Positions 31,501 through 40,500 of a stretch of DNA of 64,000 nucleotides are shown piece by piece. Each line of letters starts with the position of its first letter. The stretch's first letter is position 1. The position numbers and the translations under genes were made by a program. The stretch is from Closterium sp. NIES-65. Its lineage: Eukaryota > Streptophyta > Zygnematophyceae > Desmidiales > Closteriaceae. The stretch is from the NCBI GenBank assembly GCA_948144175.1, contig CANXME010002068.1, positions 744,001 to 808,000 on the forward strand, in the 5' to 3' direction. The notes under the pieces are model-generated. The model did not search any database. It was not told where the DNA came from and was given only the letters and a program-made list of their open reading frames with translations.

Positions 31501-34484
31501 CGTCCTGCTAGAGGTGCTGAGCCTGAGCGTGCGGAGCCTGAGCGTGCGGAGCCTGCGCGGGCGGAGCCTAGGGGTGCTGAGTCTGGGGGTGCTGCGACTG
31601 GGGGTGCTGAGCCTGGGGGTGCTGAGACTGGGGGTGCTGAGCCTGGGGGTGCTGGGTCTAGGGGTGCTGCGCCTGGAGTTGCTGAGTCTGGGGGTGCTGA
31701 GCCTGGTGGTGTTGCAGTTGATTGTGAGGCGCCTGGAGGACCTCCCTCTTCGCAGCAGCTACGTGAGTGGTACTCACGGTACTGCAGCCTTCGGCGGGGT
31801 GCGTCTCGGGCTAGTGGTGCTACTGGAGTTGGTACTCGTGTTTCCCCACCACGGCGGGAGCCGCCCTCTTCCCCACAGCTTCAAGAGTGGTACGCTCGGC
31901 ACATCAGTCTCCGGAGTGGAGCTGCTGGTGCTGGGGTCCCCGGAGTTGACGCTGCTGCGGGTGCTGCGGACCCTGGTGCTGGAGGTGCTACTGCTACTGG
32001 CGGTGCTGCTGGAGGTGCTGCTCGTACTGAGGACCCGGGCGTTGGAGCTACTGCGGGTGCTGCGGACCCTGGTACTGGAGGTGCTGCTGGTGCTGCTGGA
32101 GGTGCTGCTACTGCTGCTGGAGTGGAGGACCCGGCGAGTGGAGCTTCTGCTGGTCCTGAGGACCCTGCCGCTGGTGTCTTTGCTGGTTCGGGAGTTGCTG
32201 CACGGCCACGGCCGTACTTCTTTCCGCTCCTTCAGCAGGTTCTTGGTCAGCCTCCTCCTCCTTGTTCTCCTCTCGCCTTAGAGTGTCCGCCGTCTGTCCA
32301 GTTACAGCCACAGTTACCGCCTGCCTCCCCACTCCCTGTGCCTGCTCCTTACACTGGTCCGACTGGAGGTCTTGCTGAGAGACGTGAGCCTGCGTCACGT
32401 CCTGTGTCACCTGCGTCTCGTCGAGCGTCGCCTGTTCGTGCTGCTACCACTGGTAGTCGTGTCCAGCGTCAGCGTCCTCCTGCTGTCCCAGGCACTCACC
32501 AGATGGCGCTTCGTCAGTCCACTGCTCCGCAGCGTGTCGCTCTCCCGTCGCCTCCTGCGTCCTCTCTTCCTGCTCTTGCTGACCCGGAGTCAGACACCCT
32601 TCGCGCTGCCAGTCCTACTGTCACACGTCTCCTGGCTACAGTTGTCACAGACCCTTCCTTTGAGTCCGCTGCTGCGTCTGCCTTAGTCACTGAACTTGTC
32701 GACTTTGCAGCTGCGTGTCGTCTAGACTACGCTGCGAGTCTTGTTGCTGAGTCTGAGTCTGTCTGTCCTCCGTCCGTCGGGGGTGAGTGTGCTCTTGGCA
32801 CGGACGTTCTTGAGGACAGGCAGGAGGAGTTTGGTTGCCTTGCCGCTGCTTTGCCCCATCTCGTGTCCATGCTTGTTGCCCCTGAGGAGACCCGGATGCA
32901 CCAGACATCCCGACCCCACGCTCTTACGCAGAGGCGATGGCCGGTCCCTACTCCTCTCAGTGGCAGTCAGCCATGGACACAAAGATGGCTTCCTGGAAGT
33001 CCACTGGCACCTACGTCGACGAGGTTCCCCCACCTAGGGCGAACATCGTCAGTGGCATGTGGATTTTCAGGGTGAAGCGGCCGCCGGGCTCTCCGCCTGT
33101 CTTCAAGGCGCGTTACGTTGCACGAGGCTTCAGTCAGCGAGAGGGAGTTGACTTCTTCCAGACCTTCTCCCCGACCCCGAAGATGACCACTCTTCGGGTT
33201 CTGCTACACGTCGCCGCTCAGCGTGACTACGAGCTCCACTCTCTTGACTTCAGCACAGCTTTCTTGCAGGGCAGCCTGCACGAGGAGATCTGGCTGCGCC
33301 GCCCACCTGGCTTCACTGGGTCGTTCCCTCCTCGTACCCAGTGGAGCCTCTGGCGGCCAGTCTACGGTCTCCGCCAGGCGCCACGTGAGTGGCACGACAC
33401 ACTGAGGACTACACTTGCGGCTCTTGGGTTCGCTCCTTCTACTGCTGACCCGTCGCTGTTTCTACGCACCGACACCTCACTGCCGCCGTTCTACATCCTC
33501 GTGTACGTCGACGACTTGGTCTTTGCCACTTCTGACACAGCTGGTCTCGCTCACGTGAAGTCCGAGCTGCAGAAGAGACACACGTGCACAGACCTAGGTG
33601 AACTGACAAGCTATCTTGGCTTGCGGATCACCCGGGACAGAGCACGGCGCACCATCACCTTGACTCAGTCACACATGGTGCAGCAGGTCCTTCAGCGCTT
33701 CGGCTTCACGTACTCCTCGCCTCAGTCCACTCTGCCTACGGGACACTCGCTCTCAGCTCTGCCTTCGGATGAGTCCGTAGAGCCGAGTGGTCCGTATCCA
33801 GAGCTTGTGGGCTGCCTCATGTACCTGATGACCTGCACTCGACCTGACCTTGCATACCCTCTCAGCATCTTAGCACGCTATGTCGCTCCCGGCCGTCACC
33901 GGAAGGAGCACATGGATGCAGCTAAGAGGGTGTTGCGCTACTTGTGCAGTACGTCGGGCATGGGGCTAGTGCTTGGAGGGCGAGACCGGCCTGTTCTCAC
34001 TGGGCACTCAGACGCTTCTTGGGCAGACGACCAGGCTACTCAGCGGTCGTCTCAGGGTTACACCTTCAGTCTTGGCTCTGGCTCTGTCTCTTGGCGTTCT
34101 ACTCGTTCTTCTTCTGTTCTCAGCTCCAGCTGTGAGGCTGAGATCTACGCCACGGCCATGGCTGCCCAGGAGCTTCGCTGGCTCACCTACCTGCTGACTG
34201 ACCTTGGAGAGCAGCCTCGTTCTCCTCCAGTGCTGTACGTCGACAACAAGGCAACCATAGCCTTGTGTCAGGAGCACAGACTGGAGCACAGGACGAAGCA
34301 CATTGCTCTGCGTTACTTTCTAGCTCGAGAGCTACAGCAGCGTGGTCAGCTTCTTCTGCGTTACGTGGCCACTGAGGCCAACACTGCTGATGTGTTCACC
34401 AAGGCGCTTCCGCCTGTTGACCATCAGCGTTTTTGCACTCTTCTAGGTCTTGTGCCGACTGTTCCTCACTTGCTTACTTCTTGA
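28516..34484 (+). pseudogene. gag-pol: Copia I Gag-Pol polyprotein, one stop and one frameshift
   Basis: A single frame would give about 1990 residues. Gag (28516 on) has a Gly-rich tract (29290-29540) and the C-X13-C-X3-H-X4-C finger (29614-29685). Protease TLDSGASRCFFRDRT lies near 30015. GAG-pre-integrase ends HHRLGHP, where TAA (30475-30477) interrupts the same frame. Integrase has LHMDVWGPA, LHSDRGGEF and PQQNGVAERRIG (30650-30980). A repetitive Ala/Glu/Pro/Gly linker follows (31510-32160). A one-base deletion near 32885 shifts the frame. RT has YVDDLVFA near 33505, and RNase H ends near 34400. The RNase H codon that is TGA in J and K is CAG here. It makes the particle, cuts the polyprotein, copies RNA and integrates cDNA. 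This copy is probably inactive or dependent on readthrough. Confidence 0.92.
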
Positions 34485-34693
34485 CTTTGCCTGTACTGTG
34501 ATCATGATATATATACCTGCATGTTTGCCCTTGCTAGGTTGTGATCATTGTACCTCTTGCTCTATTATAAAACTGCATGTGAACTGGTCTTGTGACCGCT
34601 TACTTGTGCTCGGAATTTGTGTGGAATCCTCGAGATCCACCCTGAGCTTGTTTGCCTTGCTTTGCCTTGACTGGTCTTGTGACCCCTAGGTCT

Positions 34694-34716
34694 CCCCCAC
34701 TTTGCCTATGGGGGTG
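34694..34716 (+). promoter_or_regulatory. PPT hairpin of Copia I
   Basis: CCCCCA (34694-34699) pairs with TGGGGG (34709-34714) around CTTTGCCTA, directly before the 3' LTR. Confidence 0.65.
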
Positions 34717-34847
34717 TGTCAAACATTATATGTTTGTGTGGTTCTAGGCTGTAGTGGGTCACACCATAGGGGGTACACCAGTTTAGGATTTCATATTTGT
34801 ACTGTTGTTCCTGCTAGTCACACCCATTCCTGTTTCTCATTCTGACA
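34717..34847 (+). repeat. 3' LTR of Copia I
   Basis: This 131-bp copy is like 27581-27711 with one G to A difference. It is followed by the CATAT duplication. Confidence 0.9.
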
Positions 34848-34852
34848 CATAT

Positions 34853-36159
34853 CCACACAACGGCGAAGACAAAGACAAAGAAAATTATACGTATCACTCC
34901 CTGATGGCTTACACCGTTCTTCTCCGAAACCTGTCGCCGAACGAACAACAAAGCATCCGCGCCTACCGGAACTACGCAAACTCCGCGGAACTCGCCTATC
35001 AACATCTGCGAAGCATTCATCAAGCATCCGACAGCGTTACACAAAGCCGACTCATGGCACAACTGACAACAGTTCAAATGCAACCTGGAGAAAAGGCCAT
35101 GCCTTACATCAGTCGCTGTCAAGGACTACGCGACAGACTTATGCGCTGCGGAGGAAACTTATCTGAAGAAGCCTTCGTAACCGTCGTTCTTGCCGGCCTT
35201 GGACCTCAATGGCGCACCACCCGTTCACTTCTTCGCGCTCACGATCGACTCTCCGAAATGCATCTCTACGCCGAACTTCACGCCGAGCAGCAGGAAATGG
35301 ACCTGTTCGAAGAACGCAACAACAAAAGGCATCATCAACCAGTCGTTCTTTACACCAACCGACGACAGCCACGTTACCAAAATCGAGGACACGTACCTCC
35401 TTATTGTCATCTGTGTCGAACTTCAGGACACACACGCTTCAACTGCCCTCAGCAACAACGACAACCAGCACCATTCTCTCGTCCTCTGCGACCCGCGCCT
35501 CCCCACATCGCGTCAACTCAACAACGACCCGCTACCGCCTCAACGACTACTTCAACGCGACCGTCAACTTCCACTTCGTGACCTGCACAGACATCAAGAA
35601 TCGTCGCCATGGCACGAACAACACAGTCAAACATCGACTCGTGTATTACCGGCTCACCACCGACTTACAGTCCTGATGAGCAACCGTCACCACCACCGTC
35701 GTCTCTTAACGTGAATCCAACGTACGCCGCCATCGCGAACAGTGCACCCACCGGACTAGACACATGGTTCCTCGACAGCTGTTGCGGTCATCACATGTGC
35801 TCTTCATCACGATTTCTTCAGCGCGAACGACGTCTTCCGCGAGACGTCATCATCACCGTCGCCAACAACGAAAACCTGCGCACCAACAAACAAGGAGTCG
35901 TGGAGCTTCAGTCAAACGAAACAAACGTTATCCTTCAACTAAACAAAGTACTCGTCGTCGACAACCTCGGCTTCAACTTACTGAGCGTCAGCCAACTCAT
36001 GTCGAAAGGCATTCACCTGGAGTGTGACTCCGACGCCCGGGAAATCCGTCTTCACCACGGAAAAGGGGGGGTCTTCATCGGCCGCGCAATCCAACAAGAT
36101 GACGTGTTCATTCTTGATTTCGTCCCCGACAAAGGCACCGCAGACAGCGATGGCATAGT
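34853..36159 (+). pseudogene. gag-pol: Copia G Gag C-terminal part and protease
   Basis: This continues the Gag domain (YTVLLRNLSPNEQQSIRAY, ISRCQGLRDRLMRCGG) to a canonical CX2CX4HX4C knuckle (CHLCRTSGHTRFNC, about 35407-35450). An in-frame TGA lies at 35579-35581. Protease follows with DTWFLDSCCGHHMC (about 35757-35800), where the usual D-S-G is D-S-C, so catalysis is doubtful. It then runs VLVVDNLGFNLLSVSQLM into the pre-integrase region and is cut by Copia J at 36159. Confidence 0.88.
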
Positions 36160-36291
36160 TGAGAAGAAGTGAACGAGAATGAAATGACTATGAATGAAGT
36201 GAGTACAAATGGGAAACCCTAATTGGGTTGTACCCCCTACGGGATACCCCACTATAGCCTACACAAAAAAGTAAGCTATAATGTTCTGACA
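36160..36291 (-). repeat. 3' LTR of Copia J (132 bp)
   Basis: On the minus strand TGTCAGAACATTATAG...CTTCTTCTCA. It differs from the 5' LTR by a few bases and small indels. Confidence 0.9.
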
Positions 36292-36481
36292 CACCCCCAT
36301 AGGCAAAGTGGGGGAGAACAAGGGGCCACAAGACCAGTCAAGCAAAGCAAAGCAAAGCTCAGGGTGGATCACAAAGTCACCACACATTCCGAGCACAAGT
36401 TCAAAGGCCAGAAGGCCAGTCCACATGCAAGATCATATAAAGAGATATACAAGAGTCAAGCAAGCAAGGGCAAGAGTATAT
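36292..36481 (-). other. Distal 3' UTR and PPT of Copia J
   Basis: On the minus strand it ends in the CCCCCA/TGGGGG hairpin next to the LTR. It is separated from the rest of J by Copia K at a TATAT target. Confidence 0.75.
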
Positions 36482-36613
36482 TGTCAGAACATTATAGTTT
36501 ACTTATTTGTGTAGGCTATAGTGGGGTATCCCATAGGGGGTACAACCCAATTAGGGTTTCATATTTGTACTCACTTCATTCATAGTTCATTCATTCTCGT
36601 TCACTTCTTCTCA
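36482..36613 (+). repeat. 5' LTR of Copia K
   Basis: TGTCAGAACATTATAG...CTTCTTCTCA, 132 bp, with core blocks GGCTATAGTGGGGTA and GGGTACAACCC. Confidence 0.92.
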
Positions 36614-36661
36614 TGGTATCGAGCAGGTTCCCCTGTGGGACCTGTGCTTAGGGCCCACCAC
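36614..36661 (+). promoter_or_regulatory. Primer site, stem-loop and GGGCCCACC motif of Copia K
   Basis: TGGTATCGAGC abuts the LTR. GGTTCCC and GTGGGACC can pair just downstream, and the palindrome GGGCCC starts 37 nt from the primer-site start (36651-36656). The spacing is identical in A, E and J, which argues for a functional RNA element such as a packaging or dimerisation signal. That role is inference. Confidence 0.65.
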
Positions 36662-36679
36662 CTCGAAACGTCTTTTTTT

Positions 36680-37540
36680 TTCTGCCCTAGCCGCTAGCGC
36701 ACCGCCCGCCCTCGAACGTGAGCACCGCCCCTAGCGCCCTAGCGCCCGTCCGCTGCCTGCTCTAGCGCTAGCCGCCCGACGCGCCGCCCACAGCACTGCC
36801 CGACGCGCTGCCCTAGCGCCGCCCTAGCGCCGCTCGACGCGCCAGCCTAGCGCCGCCCGACGCGCTGCCCGACGCGCCGTCCTAGCGCCGCCCAACGCGC
36901 CGCCCTAGCGCAGCCCATCGCGCTGCCTGTGCAGCCGACCTAGCGCCGCCCGTCGCGCTGCCCAACGCGCCGCCCGTAGCGCTGCCCGCTGCCCGCCCTA
37001 ACGCCGCCCGTCGCGCTGCCCAACACGCCGCCCACGCGCCGCCCCAGCGCCGCCCGACGAGCAGCCCGTGCAGCCGCCCGTGTGCCCGCCCGTGCACCTG
37101 CCCGTACACCTACCCGTGCGGCCGCCCGTGCACCCGCCCGTGCACCTACCCGTGCGGCCGCCAGTGCAGCTGCCCGTGAGCAGCCTGCGAGCCGCCCCAG
37201 CAGCCCGTGCAGCCACCCAAGTCGCCCGTGAGCCGCCTCGGCCGCCCGTGCAGCCGCCCGTGAGCCGCCCGCTCGCCGCCCCAGCCGCCCGTGCAGCTGT
37301 CCACGAGCCGCACCAGCCGCCCGTGCTGCCGCCTGTGAGCCGCCCGCGAGCCGCCCGCGAGACGCCCAAGCCGCCCGAGCCGCCCACGCCGCCCGAGCCG
37401 CCCGAGCCGCCCGAGGAGCCGATCTTCTGCTCCTGTGGGGCTCCCACTGCTCCTGGGCCGGCGCAGCTCCTGTACTGCCGTGTTGCTGTGCCGCTGTGCT
37501 ACCCGACTCTTCCTGCCCGGTGAGACTGTCTGCTGCTACA
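36680..37540 (+). repeat. GC-rich tandem-repeat leader of Copia K
   Basis: Degenerate units such as CGCCGCCCTAGCGCCGCCCG (about 36690-37040) and CCGCCCGTGCAGCCGCCCGTG (about 37050-37420). There are no protein domains, although overlapping low-complexity frames exist. Confidence 0.85.
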
Positions 37541-40500
37541 ATGGCCACCCCCAGTGTCCTGACTTTTGACGCTGAGGGTCGCGCCATTGACTTTGCAGTC
37601 TGGATTGAGGACCTGCAGCTGTACTTACTGTGCGATGCGATCGATGAGGTTTCTCTCTTTGACTTTGTCTCTGGCGCTGTCCCTGCCCCTCCTGCTGATG
37701 CTGACCCCACTGTTCGCTCCAAGTGGGCCACACGCGATGCTGCTGCACGTCTTGCTGTGCGTCGCCACCTCCCTTCCTCCGAGCGTGCACACTTTAGTCA
37801 GTGGAAGACCGCTCAGGCCTTGTACGACGCTGTAGTTGCGCGCTACTCCTCCCCTTCCACTGCTACACTGAGCCGCCTCATGCTACCGTACCTCTTCCCT
37901 GACCTTGCTGCCTTTCCCACAGTCACTGACCTCTTTACCCACCTTCGCGCTAGTGACACTCGCTACCGAGCTGCGCTTCCTGCTGCCTTCCTCTCTGAAA
38001 ACCCCCCTCCCATGTACATCACCCTCTACTTTCTAGTCACCCGTCTCCCTGAGTCCCTTCGTGCTGTTAGGGACCAGTTTCTCTCTGTCTGTCCCACCAC
38101 CCTCACTGTCGACCTCCTCGAGAAGTCCCTGCTAGCGGCCGAGAAGAGCATAGTCGCTGTAGGGGCCTCTCGTGGTGACCCGCGCACCCCCATCTTTGAG
38201 GGGTGTTCTCCTTCCCCCCTGTTACCCTCTGTTGCCTCTACTGTTGCGGCCGACCTCGTTGGTTTAGAGTCGGTCGGTGCGGCGTCTGCCCCCAGCGGTA
38301 GGCGCCGCTCTGGCAGGGGCAAGGGGGGCAAGGGAGCGGGTGGAGCTAGCGGGGGCGGTGGCTGAGGAGGTGGGGGTGGCGGGGGGAGTGGGGGTGGCGG
38401 TGGGGGTGGAGCCGGGAGTGGAGGTACTGGTGGCGGCAGTGGAGGCGGAGGTGGCAGCAGAGGTGGTGGCGGAGGTGGCAGTGGGAGCCGCGGGGGCGAG
38501 GGTAGCGGTGGCGGCGGTGGCGGCGGAGGCGGAGGTGGCGGTGGTGGAGGTGGTCGGAGTGGCTCGTCCCAGCGGGGCGGCACTGGGGGTGGTCAGCGCC
38601 AGCAGCAGCAGCAGCAGCAGCACTCTCGCGACGTCCCCGCCCCTCAGCAGCTCCGTGAGTGGTACTCGCAGCGTCAGCGTGGTGGGGCGTTCGGTCCCTG
38701 CACCTACGTCTTTTGCACCGACAACCGCGCGGGTGAGCAGTGTGGGGGCACCCACACCGCTCGTCGCTGCTTTGCCCGCTTAACCGACGCTTGGCGCCAG
38801 CAGTTTCCCGAGGCCTCTGAGATCCCCCGCTGGGGAGAGCTGTCCAGGGCTGGTGTAGCTGTTTTTGATCTTGACTTTGATGCTATCCTTGCTGCCATGT
38901 ATGCTGTGACTGTTAGTGATGATGGTGACTGTTACCGGTGTTTCCCGCCCGACCCGGGCATTGGTACTGCTGCGTCAGGTGCCAGTGAGGCTGCTGCTCT
39001 AGGTGCCAGTGCGTCTGTGCTCTCAGGTACTGGTGAGTCTGCCCTCTCAGGTACTGTGTCGGCTTCTGCCTCTCACACCTTCACCCTTGACTCTGGGGCG
39101 TCTCGCTCCTTCTTTCGGGACCGCACCACTCTCACGCCGCTTAGTCGGCCTGTTTCGGTGTCCCTGGCTGACCCCTCTGGGGGGCCTGTCCTGTCTCGCT
39201 TCTCCACTGTCCTCCCGTGTCCGGCGGCTCCCTCTGGCACCCTGACTGGTCTTTACCTCCCCTCGTTCTCTACGAACTTGGTGAGTGGTGCTGACCTCCA
39301 GGATGTGGGTGTCCACCAGTTCACTCCTGCTCGTCAGCGGGTGACACACTGCACAGAGGCTAGCACAGGTCGCCACCTGGCTACGTTTACACGTCAGCCA
39401 GGGTCGAGCCTGTACATACTGACCACTGCTTCTCCTCCAGGTGCTGAGTCTGGTAGAGTCCCTTCATCTGGTCAGGTGTTTGCTGCAGCGTCCAGGTCTG
39501 GTCCTGAGTCTGCCCCCTGTTCGTGTCGCCGTCTGTCTCACGAGACTCTCCTCTGGCACCACCGCCTTGGCCACCCCTCTCTGCTTCGGCTCAGAGGCAT
39601 GGCCTCCCGTCTTCTTGTGTCTGGTCTCCCCCGGTCCCTCCCTCCCCTTCCTCAAGGCCCTGGCCCTGCCTGTGTCCCCTGTGTCGAGGGGCGCCTGCGT
39701 GCTGCCCCTCACTCCTCCCAGTTTCCCCCGACACAGGCTCCGTTGCAGACACTTCACATGGACGTGTGGGGCCCTGCCCGCGTCCGTGGACTCGGTCACG
39801 AGCGCTACTTCCTGTTGGTGGTTGACGACTACTCGCGTTACACCACAGTCTTCCCCTTGCGCAGCAAGGGTGATGTCACTGAGGTGCTGATAGACTGGAT
39901 CCGCGCAGCTCGTCTCCAGCTCAGGCAGAGCTTTGGCTCGGACTTTCCTGTGTTGCGTCTGCACTCGGACAGAGGCGGAGAGTTCTCCTCTGGCCTTCTG
40001 AGTGCCTTCTGTCGTGCGCGAGGCATCTGCCAGACCTTCACGCTTTCGGACTCACCGCAGCAAAATGGGATTGCAGAGCGCCGCATTGGCATGGTCATGG
40101 ACGTCGCTCGTACGTCTATGATGCATGCGGCTGCCCCCCATTTTCTGTGGCCGTTTGCGGTCAGGTACGCGGCGCATCAGATCAACCTCCACCCCAGGGT
40201 CTCCAGGCCGGAGACCTCCCCAGCCCTGCTGTGGACGGGGAAGGTTGGCGATGCGTCGGCGTTCCGGGTCTGGGGATCTCGGGCGTTTGTCCGCGACTTG
40301 TCTGCGGACAAGCTGTCCCCTCGCGCTGCTCCCTGCGTCTTCTTGAGGTTCCCCCCCGACGCCCCTGGGTGGCAGTTCTACCACCCCACCTCTCGACGTG
40401 TTCTGTCCTCCCAGGACGTCACGTTCGACGAGTCGGTACCCTACTACCGCCTCTTCCCCTACCGCACTCCGTCCCTCCCCCCGCCCCCGCTCTTCTTCGT

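Larger units (their letters stand above)
27581..34847 (+). mobile_element. Copia element I (nearly complete)
   Basis: A plus-strand short-LTR Copia element of 7267 bp lies between CATAT duplications (27576-27580 and 34848-34852). Its 131-bp LTRs differ at one base by eye. It has primer site, GC-rich repeat leader, one gag-pol frame with a stop and one frameshift, PPT hairpin and 3' LTR. Within the short-LTR group it is the most divergent (Gag begins MASPPVLSFDTEGR). Confidence 0.93.

Noticed and set aside
38026..38583. Proline-rich, extensin-like open frames on the strand opposite the Gly-rich Gag tracts (also near 29025, 48776 and 61339)
   Set aside because: They are antisense shadows of glycine codons in Gag; GGN read backwards gives proline.
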